NCBI RefSeq assembly: GCF_002095315.1
Contig: NZ_MLFN01000027.1
Coordinates: forward strand, 1-52,156
Direction: 5' to 3'
Length of the DNA: 52,156 nt
Source: Pantoea conspicua
GTDB lineage: Bacteria > Pseudomonadota > Gammaproteobacteria > Enterobacterales > Enterobacteriaceae
Shown here: positions 1-9,517 of the stretch, piece by piece
How positions within the stretch are numbered: position 1 is the stretch's first letter
Layout: each line of letters opens with the position of its first letter
Notes under the pieces: model-generated
The model's input: only the letters and a program-made list of their open reading frames with translations
What the model was told of the DNA's origin: nothing
Databases searched by the model: none
Position numbers and translations under genes: made by a program

Positions 1-9
1 CAGAAGTAT

Positions 10-86
<77 letters not shown>

Positions 87-99
87 TCCGTGGATGCGC

Positions 100-127
100 A
101 CTATACTCCGCGCGTTATTTGATGCAA
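100..127 (-). promoter_or_regulatory. promoter of the initiator tRNA
   Basis: On the minus strand a -35 TTGCAT (plus 122-127) and a -10 TATAGT (plus 100-105) are separated by 16 bp. A GC-rich discriminator follows just before the tRNA. GC-rich discriminators are typical of stringently controlled stable-RNA promoters. Inferred from consensus match and position only. Confidence 0.6.
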
Positions 128-289
128 CCCCTTTTTGCACACAAAGGTCAAATTTACAGTCAGTTGCTGAACTATTCAACCATCTGGTGAATTATTGAAC
201 TGATGAGGACGCAGGGAAAGCGGATGGATTTCATTCTTGCGGGGGCTTTGCTATCGTCGCGGGACGAACATTTATAAAAAGAGACCACA

Positions 290-1438
290 ATGAAAGCACA
301 CTGGGCCAGGATTGCTGTGACTGGCGCGTTGATCGCGCTGCTGGCGAGCTGTAGTTCTAAACCGACCGATCGCGGTCAGCAATATAAAGATGGCAAACTT
401 GAACAGCCGCTGGCGCTGGTTAATCAGCCGAATGCCAAAGGCAGCCCGGTCAATGGCCGCGACTTTGGCGAACAGGTGCGCCAGATTCAGACCGCCTCCT
501 CCGGGCTGTACAGCCGTCAGAACGGCACCTACAGCGCGATTGAAAGCTGGCTGATGGCCGGTGCAGACACCCGCCAGCTGCAGCAGTTTGGTTTGAATGC
601 CTGGCAGATGGAAGGCACCGACAACTACGGTAACGTGCAGTTCACCGGTTACTATACCCCGGTGGTTGAAGCGCGCTATACCCGTCAGGGGGAATTCCAG
701 TACCCGATCTACCGTATGCCGCCGCGTAAGCGCGGAGAGAAATTGCCAAGCCGCGCCTCTATCTATAGTGGCGGCCTCGATGACCGCTACGTCATCGCCT
801 ACAGCAACTCGCTGATTGATAACTTCATGATGGATGTGCAGGGCAGTGGCTACGTTGATTTTGGCGATGGCCGTCCGATGACCTTCTTTGGTTACGCCGG
901 GAAAAATGGCTGGGGTTACCATAGCATCGGTAAAGAGCTGATCGATCGCGGCGAAGTGAAGCGTGAAGATATGTCGATGCAGGCGATTCGTCAGTGGGCG
1001 CAGGAACACTCACCGCAGGAAGTCCGCTCCCTGCTGGAAACTAACCCCTCTTTTGTCTTCTTTAAGCCGGAGCCGTTTACGCCAGTACGGGGCGCCAGCG
1101 CGGTGCCGCTGGTCGCCAAAGCCTCGGTTGCGTCTGACCGCTCAATCATTCCGGCCGGAACGGCACTGCTGGCGGAAGTGCCACAGCTCAACGAGAAAGG
1201 CAAATTCAACGGCAAGTATGAGATGCGCCTGATGGTGGCACTGGATGTAGGCGGGGCGATTAAAGGCCAGCACTTCGACATCTATCAGGGGATCGGGCCG
1301 GATGCTGCCCATCTGGCGGGCTTCTATAACCATTATGGCCGCGTCTGGGTACTGAAAGCCGCACCGGGTGCCGGACAACCGTTGTTCTCCAGTCCGCAAA
1401 ACGGTAATAATGGCTCACTGCTACTCGGTTCTAATTAA
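290..1438 (+). CDS. mltA: membrane-bound lytic murein transglycosylase A
   Basis: MltA cleaves the MurNAc-GlcNAc bond of peptidoglycan to give 1,6-anhydro ends, from the inner face of the outer membrane. The 382-residue product starts with a lipoprotein signal and lipobox ending LLASC (Cys21, the lipidation site). The C-terminal double-psi barrel (3D domain) contains LDVGG near 318-322 and HFDIY near 328-332. The conserved Asp of the latter (about 330) probably corresponds to the catalytic Asp of E. coli MltA. The protein is about 17 residues longer than the E. coli enzyme, partly through a Gly/Asn/Ser-rich C-terminal tail. It lies next to the fMet tRNA, as in E. coli. Identity is secure. Confidence 0.96.
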   Translation: MKAHWARIAVTGALIALLASCSSKPTDRGQQYKDGKLEQPLALVNQPNAKGSPVNGRDFGEQVRQIQTASSGLYSRQNGTYSAIESWLMAGADTRQLQQFGLNAWQMEGTDNYGNVQFTGYYTPVVEARYTRQGEFQYPIYRMPPRKRGEKLPSRASIYSGGLDDRYVIAYSNSLIDNFMMDVQGSGYVDFGDGRPMTFFGYAGKNGWGYHSIGKELIDRGEVKREDMSMQAIRQWAQEHSPQEVRSLLETNPSFVFFKPEPFTPVRGASAVPLVAKASVASDRSIIPAGTALLAEVPQLNEKGKFNGKYEMRLMVALDVGGAIKGQHFDIYQGIGPDAAHLAGFYNHYGRVWVLKAAPGAGQPLFSSPQNGNNGSLLLGSN

Positions 1439-1486
1439 TTTCCTCTCTGCGGGCCTGCCGGCCCGCACGACGTTACAGGTCCAATT

Positions 1487-2299
1487 ATGAAAGTGTTAAA
1501 TGATGCCTGGCACCAGCGGTTTGGTGGTACAGCGCGTCTGTATGGTCAGGATGCGTTGCAGCGTTTTGCTGATGCGCATTTCTGCGTCATCGGGATTGGT
1601 GGCGTCGGCTCCTGGGCGGCTGAAGCGCTGGCGCGCACCGGTATTGGCAAAATCACCCTGATCGATATGGATGATGTCTGTATCACCAATACCAACCGGC
1701 AGATTCATGCGCTCAATGGCAACGTCGGCAAAGCCAAAACAGAGGTGATGGCAGAACGCCTGCGCGCGATAAATCCCGATTGCGAGGTGATCTGCGTCGA
1801 TGACTTTATTACGCCGGATAACACTGCCGAACTGATGGCGGCGGGTTTCGATTATGTCATCGATGCCATCGACAGCGTGCGGCCTAAAGCGGCACTGATC
1901 GCCTGGTGTCGCCGGAACAGGATCCCCCTGATCACCACCGGCGGCGCGGGCGGTCAGATCGATCCGACGCAGATTCAGGTGGCCGATCTGGCGAAAACCA
2001 TTCAGGACCCGCTGGCGGCTAAGTTGCGCGAGCGGCTGAAAACCTTTGGCGTGGTGAAAAACAGCAAGGGAAAACTTGGCATCGACTGCGTCTTTTCTAC
2101 CGAGGCGCTGGTCTATCCGCAGCCGGATGGCAGCGTTTGTGCCTCACGCAGCACTGCAGAAGGACCGAAAAGAATGGACTGCGCCGCCGGCTTTGGCTCG
2201 GCCACGATGGTGACCGCCACTTTTGGTTTTGTCGCCGTCTCGCACGCGCTGAAGAAATATCTGGCACGTGCTGCCCGTCAGGCCGGATCCAGCGCCTGA
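1487..2299 (+). CDS. tcdA: tRNA threonylcarbamoyladenosine dehydratase (ct6A cyclase)
   Basis: TcdA (CsdL, YgdL) is an E1-like enzyme. It uses ATP to activate the t6A37 carboxylate of ANN-decoding tRNAs and dehydrates it to the cyclic hydantoin ct6A. The 270-residue protein has the nucleotide-binding GIGGVGS loop at about 36-42, DMDD near 65 and the NTNRQ segment typical of the MoeB/ThiF fold. A Cys lies in the MDCAAGF motif at about 232. Sulfur relay from CsdA/CsdE supports the reaction. Those two genes lie directly downstream on the opposite strand, and the 3' ends of tcdA and csdE overlap by 22 bp. Length and motifs match the family. Confidence 0.95.
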   Translation: MKVLNDAWHQRFGGTARLYGQDALQRFADAHFCVIGIGGVGSWAAEALARTGIGKITLIDMDDVCITNTNRQIHALNGNVGKAKTEVMAERLRAINPDCEVICVDDFITPDNTAELMAAGFDYVIDAIDSVRPKAALIAWCRRNRIPLITTGGAGGQIDPTQIQVADLAKTIQDPLAAKLRERLKTFGVVKNSKGKLGIDCVFSTEALVYPQPDGSVCASRSTAEGPKRMDCAAGFGSATMVTATFGFVAVSHALKKYLARAARQAGSSA

Positions 2300-2733
2300 C
2301 GCGCCGACTGCAGGACCGCGGTTGAGAGCGCCTGCAAACCGCTGCTGCGTGAGGCGCTGAGCTGGGCGCGCAGACCCAGCTGATCGAACAGCGCCAGCGG
2401 ATCGTTTTCCAGCAGCGTTTGCGGCGTCTGACCTTCCACCGCGGTAAGCAGTACCGCCAGCAGACCGCGAACGATGCGGCCTTCACTGTCACCATAGAAG
2501 TGCAGCGTGCCATCCGGACGCAGCTGGCTGCTCAGCCAGACCCGGTTTTCACAGCCGCTTAACTCAATCTCTGCTTTTTTAAGCGTCTCCGGTAATGCTG
2601 GCAGCTGACGACTCAGCTGAATCAGCTGGCGGTAGCGATCTTCCCACTGGTGAAAGCGGCTAAAGGTCTCCTTCAGGCTTTCAACCGTAATCAACTCGCC
2701 AAACGGATGTGGCGCTAACAGCGGTGAACTCAT
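2278..2733 (-). CDS. csdE: sulfur acceptor protein CsdE
   Basis: CsdE is a SufE-like protein that accepts the persulfide from the cysteine desulfurase CsdA and passes it towards TcdA. The chosen start gives 151 residues (E. coli 147). The acceptor Cys is residue 61 in LSGCENRVW, the same position as in E. coli. This start was chosen because homology begins there and because the codon falls one base beyond the csdA stop, so the two genes are a tight co-transcribed pair. A longer reading frame upstream only runs antiparallel through csdA. The 3' end overlaps that of tcdA by 22 bp. Confidence 0.94.
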   Translation of the reverse strand: MSSPLLAPHPFGELITVESLKETFSRFHQWEDRYRQLIQLSRQLPALPETLKKAEIELSGCENRVWLSSQLRPDGTLHFYGDSEGRIVRGLLAVLLTAVEGQTPQTLLENDPLALFDQLGLRAQLSASRSSGLQALSTAVLQSARQALDPA

Positions 2734-2734
2734 C

Positions 2735-3943
2735 TTAACACTCCGATAACAGCGAAATGGCGCTGCGCATAGCGCGCACCAGGGCATCAACATCCTGCAA
2801 ATTATTATAGGGCGCAAATGAGGCGCGGAGCGTTCCGCTAACCCCCAGCGCCGCCAGAAGCGGCTGGGCGCAGTGCTGACCGGCACGCAACGCGATGCCT
2901 TGCTCAGCCAGCAGGGTGACGATATCGCTGTGGTGCAGACCGCTAAATTCAAAGGCTAACAGGCTGGCATGGCCGCAGCGAAAACTACGAAAGCCCGGCA
3001 GTTCAGCCAGTTGCTCTTCCGCCAGACTGGCGAGCTGCTGGCTCCACATTTCGGCTTTGGCCTGATCGTGCTGACCCAGCCAGCTAAGCGCCGCACTTAA
3101 CCCGACCACGCCCGCGACGTTTGGCGTACCGGCTTCGAAGCGCCACGGCACCGGCTGCGGCGTAAAACCGTTGAAATCGACCGCCGTCAGCATTTTTCCG
3201 CCACCCTGCCACGGCACCATCTCTTCCAGCAGCTCCGCTTTGCCATACAACACGCCAATGCCCATCGGGCCATAAATTTTATGGCCGGAAAAAGCGTAGA
3301 AATCGATATCGAGTGCCTGCACATTGGGCGGGCAGTGCACCACACCCTGCGCTCCGTCCACCATCACCCTGGCACCAACCGCATGTGCCAGCTGGATCGC
3401 CTGAGCAATATCGGGACAGCCGCCGGTCACATTGGACATCTGGCTCACCGCCAGCAGGCGGGTACGGCTGTTCAGCAGGGCGGGCAGTTGGGCGATATCC
3501 GGCAACCGATCGACACCCAACGGCCATTTGACGACCCGGGCACCGCACGCCTCTGCGGCCATCAGCCACGGCACCAGATTGGCGTGGTGCTCGGCTTCGC
3601 TCACCACAATCTCATCGCCCGGCTGTATGCGTGGACGCAGCCAGCTGTTTGCCACCAGATTAATGGCTTCAGTAGTACCCCGCGTCCAGACAATCTGGTG
3701 ACCATCAGCGGCGTTAAGCCAGTGGGCCACCTGGCGTCGCGCCTGCTCATAACGCTCGGTTAAGGCGCGTGCGGCGGCAAACTGGCTGCGGTGTACGGTG
3801 CCAGCGCTCAGGCTGTAGAACTGCTGAATGCTGTCGATGACCGCCTGCGGTTTCAGAGTGGTCGCGGCGCTGTCAAGGTAGACACCGGCATCGGCGAGTG
3901 CGGGAAACTGCTGGCGAAACGCCGTTGGGTTAAATACGGTCAT
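2735..3943 (-). CDS. csdA: cysteine desulfurase CsdA
   Basis: CsdA is a PLP-dependent class V aminotransferase-fold enzyme that converts cysteine to alanine and a protein-bound persulfide. The 402-residue product keeps the PLP lysine K222 in SGHKIYG, the cofactor segment EAEHHANL near 117-124 and the persulfide cysteine C358 in RAGQHCAQ. All three are at the positions known for E. coli CsdA (401 residues). The start at 3943 was preferred over the in-frame upstream extension because homology begins with MTVFNP. It is followed immediately by csdE, its sulfur acceptor. No promoter was identified in the 209 bp separating it from ygdI. Confidence 0.95.
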   Translation of the reverse strand: MTVFNPTAFRQQFPALADAGVYLDSAATTLKPQAVIDSIQQFYSLSAGTVHRSQFAAARALTERYEQARRQVAHWLNAADGHQIVWTRGTTEAINLVANSWLRPRIQPGDEIVVSEAEHHANLVPWLMAAEACGARVVKWPLGVDRLPDIAQLPALLNSRTRLLAVSQMSNVTGGCPDIAQAIQLAHAVGARVMVDGAQGVVHCPPNVQALDIDFYAFSGHKIYGPMGIGVLYGKAELLEEMVPWQGGGKMLTAVDFNGFTPQPVPWRFEAGTPNVAGVVGLSAALSWLGQHDQAKAEMWSQQLASLAEEQLAELPGFRSFRCGHASLLAFEFSGLHHSDIVTLLAEQGIALRAGQHCAQPLLAALGVSGTLRASFAPYNNLQDVDALVRAMRSAISLLSEC

Positions 3944-4152
3944 GCTCGGCCCATGATGAGAATAAATAGGACCAGACTGAAAGAATGGTCTCTGTCTGGC
4001 AAAGCTGGAAAAGCGCGTTATGCTGATTATTGCAAGGTTTAAACCAAACCCGCACAACGATCGAACAATATCTGGTCGATCACACTTATCTGCTGCCTCT
4101 GGTTAGCGTAACGCGGGTGGTTTGATGCAATCAATCTGCAAGGAGATAGAAG

Positions 4153-4377
4153 ATGAAAAAACTCACCGCAGTGCTGGCCGTGTGTACCCTGGCCTTTACC
4201 CTGACTGCCTGTTCCAGCAACTATGTGATGCACACTAATGATGGCCGAACCATTGTTGCCGACGGTAAGCCAACGGTAGACGATGAAACCGGTATGATCA
4301 GCTATAAAGATGCCAATGGCAACGAGCAGCAGATCAATCGTTCAGATGTCAAAGAAATGGTTGAGATGGGCCAGTAA
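4153..4377 (+). CDS. ygdI: YgdI/YgdR family lipoprotein
   Basis: This is a 74-residue predicted lipoprotein of the YgdI/YgdR (DUF903) family. A signal peptide ends in a lipobox at LTAC (Cys20). The small beta-rich domain contains the family signature YVMHTNDGRTI, followed by DDETGMISYKDANG. The ribosome site AAGGAG lies about 8 bases before the ATG. The molecular function of this family is not known. The gene sits between csdA and the gcvB/gcvA pair as in E. coli and ends just before the bidirectional terminator shared with gcvB. Confidence 0.93.
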   Translation: MKKLTAVLAVCTLAFTLTACSSNYVMHTNDGRTIVADGKPTVDDETGMISYKDANGNEQQINRSDVKEMVEMGQ

Positions 4378-4383
4378 TTGAGC

Positions 4384-4411
4384 AAAAAAAAGCACCGCAT
4401 TTTGCGGTGCT
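4384..4411. terminator. bidirectional terminator of ygdI (+) and gcvB (-)
   Basis: A perfect 9-bp stem (4391-4399 with 4403-4411) has a 3-nt loop. On the minus strand it is followed by at least seven T, giving a strong Rho-independent terminator for GcvB. On the plus strand the tail ATTTAAAAAT is weaker, but the hairpin begins only 13 bases after the ygdI stop. Confidence 0.88.
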
Positions 4412-4583
4412 ATTTAAAAATCACTATGGACAGACAGGGTAAATCTACAGGAATTAAGAGTTTGATCCGCAATCGTCGGATCAAAAATTGCAAACACAAC
4501 ATCACGACCACAAGCCAAAAGCTTTCAGAAAATCTGCGAACTCACTCACAATTCTAAAAACTTTTCGTTCCGGCTCAGGAAGT
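4384..4583 (-). ncRNA. gcvB: GcvB small RNA
   Basis: GcvB is an Hfq-dependent sRNA that represses many amino-acid and peptide transport mRNAs. It lies between gcvA and ygdI, divergent from gcvA, exactly as in E. coli. The RNA begins ACTTCCTGAGCCGG and contains the conserved block CCCTGTCTGTCCATAGTGAT near its 3' end before the terminator. An internal hairpin (plus 4461-4469 with 4477-4485) matches a conserved stem-loop. The G/U-rich R1 seed region (plus 4490-4505, read as GTGATGTTGTGTTTGC) is present but appears one GTTGTTGT unit shorter than the E. coli R1 I remember. Length is about 200 nt (E. coli about 205). Confidence 0.94.
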
Positions 4584-4589
4584 GCGGCA

Positions 4590-4618
4590 ACTATAGGTAT
4601 TTGCTGGAGGTTCCTCAA
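4590..4618 (-). promoter_or_regulatory. gcvB promoter
   Basis: Reading the minus strand, a -35 TTGAGG (plus 4613-4618) and a -10 TATAGT (plus 4590-4595) are separated by 17 bp. The -10 ends 7 bases before the expected GcvB start at 4583. In E. coli this promoter is controlled by GcvA and GcvR. Binding sites for these cannot be confirmed by eye here. Confidence 0.72.
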
Positions 4619-4711
4619 CGGACAAATTATAATGTCTCGGATTAAAAATTCTAATACGTAAAGGGTGAGTATTAGCCCACGTGTTTTTTGCCGATCCGGA
4701 TACGGAAAACC

Positions 4712-5630
4712 ATGTCGAAACGCCTTCCTCCTCTCAACGCCCTGCGGGTATTTGATGCCGCCGCGCGCCATTTAAGCTTTACCAAAGCCGCTGAAGAGCT
4801 TTTCGTCACCCAGGCAGCTGTAAGCCATCAGATTAAATCCCTGGAAGATTTTCTCGGTCTTAAGCTGTTTCGCCGGAGGAATCGTTCGCTTTTGCTGACT
4901 GAAGAAGGGCAAAGCTACTATCTGGATATCAAAGAGATCTTCTCGGCACTCAATGAAGCGACGCGTAAACTGCAGGCACGCAGTGCCAAGGGGGCGCTGA
5001 CCGTCAGTTTACTGCCGAGCTTTGCGATTCAGTGGCTGGTTCCACGCCTCTCCAGCTTTAATATGGCTTATCCGGGGATCGACGTGCGGATTCAGGCTGT
5101 TGACCGTGATGAAGAGAAACTGGCCGATGATGTCGACGTGGCAATTTTTTTATGGCCGCGGCAACTGGCCAGGCCTGCGGGTTGAGAAGCTCTACGCTGA
5201 ATATTTATTACCCGTCTGCTCGCCTTCGCTGATGACCGGCGACAACCCGCTTAAAACCCCGATGGATTTGTCGCGCTTCACGCTACTGCATGATGCCTCA
5301 CGGCGTGACTGGCAATCCTATATACGCCAGCTCGGCTTGCAGCATATCAACGTTCAGCAGGGGCCTATCTTCAGCCACAGCGCGATGGTATTACAGGCTG
5401 CGATCCACGGTCAGGGCGTCGCGCTGGCTAATAATGTGATGGCGCAGAGCGAAATTGAGGCCGGGCGTTTAATCTGTCCGTTTAATGACGTGTTAGTCAG
5501 TAAAAACGCTTTTTATCTGGTTTGTCATGACAGTCAGGCAGAACTGGGTAAAATAGCCGCCTTTCGACAGTGGATCCTGGAAAAAGCTGCAACTGAACAA
5601 GAAAAATTCCGCTTTCGATACCAACAATAA
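4712..5630 (+). pseudogene. gcvA: gcvA, glycine cleavage activator, disrupted by a one-base frameshift
   Basis: GcvA is a LysR-family regulator of the gcvTHP operon and of gcvB. An N-terminal winged helix (about 1-60, with FTKAAEELFVTQAAVSHQI) and most of a LysR substrate domain are recognisable. The frame breaks after about residue 146 (VDVAIF) at a run of seven T (5145-5151) where six would keep the frame. The upstream frame stops after 157 residues, and the remainder continues in another frame from YGRGNWPGLRVEKL to FRFRYQQ. Removing one T restores 305 residues, the E. coli length, with no other defect. Homopolymer location makes consensus error likely, but a real recent mutation is possible. 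Confidence 0.9.
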
Positions 5631-5680
5631 CGCCTTGATTTTATTGCATTGCGATGCAAACGCACTCTGAGGATCGTTTC

Positions 5681-6076
5681 ATGTCCAGTCGTGCCATGTT
5701 TATCTTTGCTGCCATTAGCGGATTTTTGCTGGTGGCGTTTGGGGCTTTTGGTGCCCACGTATTGAGTCAATCGCTCGGACCGGCTGAGATGGCCTGGATT
5801 CATACCGGGCTGGAATATCAGGCTTATCACACCTTAGCGGTGATGGGGCTGGGTGCCGCGATGCTGCGCCGCGCCAATATCTGGTTTTACTGGAGCAGTG
5901 CGCTGATGGCGCTCGGCACCGTACTGTTCAGCGGCAGCCTCTACTGTCTGGCGCTGTCGCATCTGAAGTTTTGGGTTTTTATCACGCCAGTGGGAGGATT
6001 ATGCTTCCTTGCCGGTTGGGTATTGATGTTGATTGGCGCGCTGCGTCTTAAACGAAGGGCAGAACGCCATGAATAA
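5681..6076 (+). CDS. ygdD: DUF423 family inner-membrane protein YgdD
   Basis: This 131-residue protein is almost entirely hydrophobic, with about four predicted membrane helices. It begins with the DUF423 signature FGAFGAHVL near 22-30, followed by [12 protein letters not shown]. Its function is unknown. The ATG at 5681 was chosen because a GAGGA ribosome site precedes it and the length equals that of E. coli YgdD; an in-frame ATG nine codons earlier lacks this. Its last codons overlap the start of rlmM by 8 bases, so the two are probably translationally coupled. Confidence 0.92.
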   Translation: MSSRAMFIFAAISGFLLVAFGAFGAHVLSQSLGPAEMAWIHTGLEYQAYHTLAVMGLGAAMLRRANIWFYWSSALMALGTVLFSGSLYCLALSHLKFWVFITPVGGLCFLAGWVLMLIGALRLKRRAERHE

Positions 6077-7169
6077 AGTTTTACTCTATTGCCGTCCCGG
6101 TTTTGAAAAAGAGTGTGCGGCAGAAATCAGTGCTAAAGCCGCTGAACGCGAGATCTACGGCTTTCCGCGGGTTAAAGAAAATTCCGGTTATGTGCTGTTT
6201 GAGTGTTATCAGTTTGAGGACGCCGAACGACTGGCGCGTGAGTTACCCTTTGACGATCTGATTTTTGCACGACAGATGCTGGTGGTGGGCGAACTGCTGC
6301 GCGACCTGCCGCAGGAAGATCGGATTACACCGATTGTCGGTATGCTGACCGGCGTGGTGGAAAAGGGCGGCGAACTGCGCGTTGAGGTGCCGGATACCAA
6401 CGAAGCGAAAGAGCTGACTAAATTCTGCCGCAAGTTCACCGTACCGCTCCGTACCGCGCTGCGTGAAAGCAAAATTTTGCTCAACTATGAAAGCCCAAAA
6501 CGTCCGGTCGTGCATGTGTTTTTCATTGCGCCGGGCACCTGTTATGTCGGCTATTCGCTGCCGGAAAACAGTTCTCCGTTCTACATGGGCATTCCGCGGC
6601 TTAAATTCCCGTCTGATGCGCCGAGTCGTTCAACCCTTAAACTGGAAGAGGCGTTTCACGTCTTTATTCCGGCTGACGAATGGGATGAGCGTCTGGCCAG
6701 CGGCATGTATGCCGTCGATCTCGGTGCCTGTCCTGGCGGCTGGACCTATCAACTGGTGCAGCGCAGCATGATGGTCTATGCGGTCGACAACGGTCCGATG
6801 GCACCGAGCCTGATGGATACCGGTCAGGTGATGCACGAACGCGCCGATGGATTTAAATTCCGTCCGCCGCGCACCAATATCAGCTGGCTGGTATGCGACA
6901 TGGTTGAGAAACCGGTGCGGGTAGCGAATCTGATGACCGACTGGCTGGTCAACGGCTGGTGCCGTGAGGCGATCTTTAACCTCAAGTTGCCGATGAAAAA
7001 GCGTTATGAAGAGGTGACGCAGAATCTGGCGATGATTCAGGAACGGCTCAATGAGAACGGCATCAATGCGCAGATTCGGGCACGCCAGCTCTATCACGAT
7101 CGCGAAGAAGTCACGGTACACATTCGTCGTATCTGGGCCGCGGCCGGTGGCCGTCGCGACGAGCGCTGA
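6069..7169 (+). CDS. rlmM: 23S rRNA 2'-O-ribose C2498 methyltransferase
   Basis: RlmM (YgdE) methylates the ribose of C2498 in the peptidyl-transferase loop of 23S rRNA, acting on free rRNA. The 366-residue product equals the E. coli length. It has an N-terminal THUMP-like region (about 1-165) and a Rossmann methyltransferase domain with the SAM motif [10 protein letters not shown] at 217-226. The MVEKPVR and [13 protein letters not shown] segments correspond to the K-D-K-E catalytic surface of 2'-O methyltransferases. In E. coli the fucose genes follow; here xni follows directly. Confidence 0.95.
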   Translation: MNKVLLYCRPGFEKECAAEISAKAAEREIYGFPRVKENSGYVLFECYQFEDAERLARELPFDDLIFARQMLVVGELLRDLPQEDRITPIVGMLTGVVEKGGELRVEVPDTNEAKELTKFCRKFTVPLRTALRESKILLNYESPKRPVVHVFFIAPGTCYVGYSLPENSSPFYMGIPRLKFPSDAPSRSTLKLEEAFHVFIPADEWDERLASGMYAVDLGACPGGWTYQLVQRSMMVYAVDNGPMAPSLMDTGQVMHERADGFKFRPPRTNISWLVCDMVEKPVRVANLMTDWLVNGWCREAIFNLKLPMKKRYEEVTQNLAMIQERLNENGINAQIRARQLYHDREEVTVHIRRIWAAAGGRRDER

Positions 7170-7174
7170 TTAAC

Positions 7175-7200
7175 CGGCTGAGTGTTTCGGCACTCAGCCG
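7175..7200. terminator. hairpin between convergent rlmM and xni
   Basis: A perfect 10-bp stem (7175-7184 with 7191-7200) has a TTTCGG loop. It starts 6 bases after the rlmM stop and overlaps the 3' end of xni, so it could end both transcripts. No T tract follows. Confidence 0.6.
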
Positions 7201-7949
7201 CTGTATCGCAACGTATTCAGATTGCCCTGCAGGACCAGATCCCGCTTCAGCGTCGCCACCTCGCGACTCAACTCCGCCATCTGCTGACCGCTGGCTAATT
7301 TGTCACGCCATTTTGGTGGCACATGATCCAGTTGCTGATAGATCCCGTCCAGCGAATGAAAATCTGACAGCAGCTGTTTCGCACTTTTTGGCCCGATGCC
7401 GGTAACGCCAGGGATCTTGCTGCTGCTGATGCCACACAATCCCCAGAAATCAGGTAACAGTTGCGGTGCCACGCCAAACTCAGCCTCGATAAAGGGCAGA
7501 TCGAGCCAGCGCTTCTGAAAGTAGTCACGAATGCGGATTTCGGGTGCCAGTAGCTGACAGTAACCTTTATCCGTGGAGACGATGGTGGCCTGATGTCCGG
7601 CCTGCGCCATTTTTACCGCCAGCGTCGCAGCTAAATCATCCGCCTCATCCTGTTCGGCAATCCAGCAACTGACGCCCGCGTCACGAAACGCCTGCTGCAG
7701 CGCTGGCATTTCCGCCTGCAGATCGTCGGGCATCGGTGGACGGCCGCTTTTGTAATCCGGCAGGCGCTGATGGCGCCAGCCATGATGGCGGGCTTCACCA
7801 TCAAACACCGCCACGACGTGCGTTGGACGGGTATGCCCTAATAGCTGGCGCAGTGCCGCCACGCAGCCCTCGATGCAGGGTGACCCCTGCACCGCATGCA
7901 GTCGGCGTATCAGGTTTAACGCATCCACGATAAGAAGATGTAGAGCCAT
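7194..7949 (-). CDS. xni: flap endonuclease Xni (exonuclease IX)
   Basis: Xni (YgdG, ExoIX) is a structure-specific flap endonuclease of the 5'-3' nuclease family, related to the DNA polymerase I N-terminal domain. The chosen start gives 251 residues, the E. coli length. Visible motifs are the N-terminal [10 protein letters not shown], the acidic DEADD cluster at 101-105 that binds metal, [10 protein letters not shown] near 125-134, and the helix-hairpin-helix [12 protein letters not shown] at 179-190. E. coli Xni lacks one of the two metal clusters of its relatives. The ATG at 7949 was preferred over one two codons upstream because homology starts at [10 protein letters not shown]. Confidence 0.94.
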   Translation of the reverse strand: MALHLLIVDALNLIRRLHAVQGSPCIEGCVAALRQLLGHTRPTHVVAVFDGEARHHGWRHQRLPDYKSGRPPMPDDLQAEMPALQQAFRDAGVSCWIAEQDEADDLAATLAVKMAQAGHQATIVSTDKGYCQLLAPEIRIRDYFQKRWLDLPFIEAEFGVAPQLLPDFWGLCGISSSKIPGVTGIGPKSAKQLLSDFHSLDGIYQQLDHVPPKWRDKLASGQQMAELSREVATLKRDLVLQGNLNTLRYSG

Positions 7950-7958
7950 GAGCATCCT

Positions 7959-7976
7959 GGCAGCCTGACGGCTGCC
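7959..7976 (-). terminator. hairpin between ppnN and xni
   Basis: A 7-bp GC-rich stem (7959-7965 with 7970-7976) and a 4-nt loop lie between the ppnN stop and the xni start. There is no T tract, so it may be a Rho-dependent end or a processing hairpin rather than an intrinsic terminator. Confidence 0.4.
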
Positions 7977-7983
7977 TCCTGGT

Positions 7984-9348
7984 TTATTTGATGATTTCGT
8001 AGCAGGGGATGTAGGCGGTGCCCGGCAGCTTCATACGTTGCTGCGCAACAAATCCCTGTAGCAGTTCGTCCATGCGATGCATGATATCGGCGTCGCCATG
8101 CAGTTTATAGCGGCCTTTTTCGCGGATTTCGCGGATTCCCATCTCTTTCACGTTACCGGCGACGATGCCTGAAAAGGCGCGACGTAAGTCGGCGGCCAGT
8201 TTTTCCGGCGGCTGGTTGGTGTAGAGGTTGAGGTTCGCCATATTTTCATGGGTCGGCAGGAAAGGCACCTGCAGATCCGGCGCGATGCGAATCGACCAGT
8301 TAAAGCTGTAGGCGTCGCCCGTTTCGCGACGATACTCTTTCACCTGCGGCATCGCTTTCTTCATCAGACGCGCCACTTCAGCGGCATCGTTAATGATGAT
8401 CTGATAGTGCTTGCGCGCCTGTTCGCCCAGCGTACTGACGATGAAGTCATCCAGCACCCGGAAGTAATCCGCGCTCTCTTCAGGCCCGGTCAGGATCAGC
8501 GGTAACACCTGATCGCTGTTGTGCGGATTCATCATGATGCCGAGCAGATAGAGCAATTCTTCTGCGGTACCGACCCCGCCAGGGAAGATAATGATGCCGT
8601 GGGCGATACGGACAAAGGCCTCAAGGCGCTTCTCAATATCCGGCATGATGATCAGCTCATTCACCAGCGGATTAGGTGGCTCAGCCGCAATGATTGAGGG
8701 TTCTGTCAGACCAATAAAGCGGCTGTCACGGTAGCGCTGCTGAGCATGGCCCACTGCGGCCCCTTTCATCGGTGCTTCCATCACGCCGGGTCCGCAGCCA
8801 GTACAGATGTTCAGTTCACGCAGTCCCAGCTGGGTACCGACATTACGGCAATACTGATATTCCACCGCATTGATCGAATGGCCGCCCCAGCACACCACGG
8901 TGTTGGGATATTCGCCGATGTGCAGCGCACGGGCATTACGCAGAATAGAAAACACGGTGTTGGTGATGGCGGCAGAATCATTCTCTTCTGCGGCGCTTAA
9001 ACGGCCCGGTGCATTAAGCTGACCGCTGACAAACAGAATGTCGCGCAGCACGGCAAACAGGTTGGCCTGCAATGAACGAATGATGCGCCCATCAACGAAC
9101 GCCTCTTCCGGTGGGTTGATCAGTTCCAGTTTGACGCCGCGCTCACGGCGCAGCACGTTGATATCAAAATTCTCAAAGCGGGAGAGTAATTCATGGCTGC
9201 TGTCGGTCTGACTGCCGGAGTTCAGCACGGCCAGCGAGCAGTTGCGGAACAGTTGGTACAGATCGCTGCTGGCCGTGCGTTTCAGCATATCGACTTCCAG
9301 CTGCGAGAGCAGATCCATTGAGCCAAGAGGGCTGATATGGGTAATCAA
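7984..9348 (-). CDS. ppnN: nucleosidase PpnN (YgdH), ppGpp-responsive, TTG start
   Basis: PpnN cleaves nucleoside 5'-monophosphates to free base and ribose 5-phosphate, and in E. coli it is stimulated by ppGpp. The LOG-type Rossmann core holds [13 protein letters not shown] near 185-197 and the signature PGGVGTAEE at 256-264; flanking N- and C-terminal regions match PpnN. The likely start is a TTG at 9348. It is preceded by a strong AAAGGAG site, aligns with E. coli MITHISPLG and gives exactly 454 residues. An in-frame ATG 30 codons upstream lies in non-conserved sequence. RelA, which makes its effector, is also in this window. Confidence 0.93.
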   Translation of the reverse strand: MITHISPLGSMDLLSQLEVDMLKRTASSDLYQLFRNCSLAVLNSGSQTDSSHELLSRFENFDINVLRRERGVKLELINPPEEAFVDGRIIRSLQANLFAVLRDILFVSGQLNAPGRLSAAEENDSAAITNTVFSILRNARALHIGEYPNTVVCWGGHSINAVEYQYCRNVGTQLGLRELNICTGCGPGVMEAPMKGAAVGHAQQRYRDSRFIGLTEPSIIAAEPPNPLVNELIIMPDIEKRLEAFVRIAHGIIIFPGGVGTAEELLYLLGIMMNPHNSDQVLPLILTGPEESADYFRVLDDFIVSTLGEQARKHYQIIINDAAEVARLMKKAMPQVKEYRRETGDAYSFNWSIRIAPDLQVPFLPTHENMANLNLYTNQPPEKLAADLRRAFSGIVAGNVKEMGIREIREKGRYKLHGDADIMHRMDELLQGFVAQQRMKLPGTAYIPCYEIIK

Positions 9349-9517
9349 ATGAACTCCTTTACACCCGCCTGGGTGACTGTTGACACTGCAAATGCAGTGG
9401 CGAAAATCCCTGGTCGGCAATCCGCAGACTGCCGCCATCTCCAGAGTAGCCTTGTCGGCCCGCGTAGCTCAAGTGGAACCACGCCTGTCGCGCACAGCCT
9501 GAGAGTGATCTCGCAAA

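Noticed and set aside
5130..5170. Programmed frameshift in gcvA
   Set aside because: The T run could be slippery, but GcvA homologues are not known to use one and there is no downstream stimulatory hairpin. Error or mutation is simpler.
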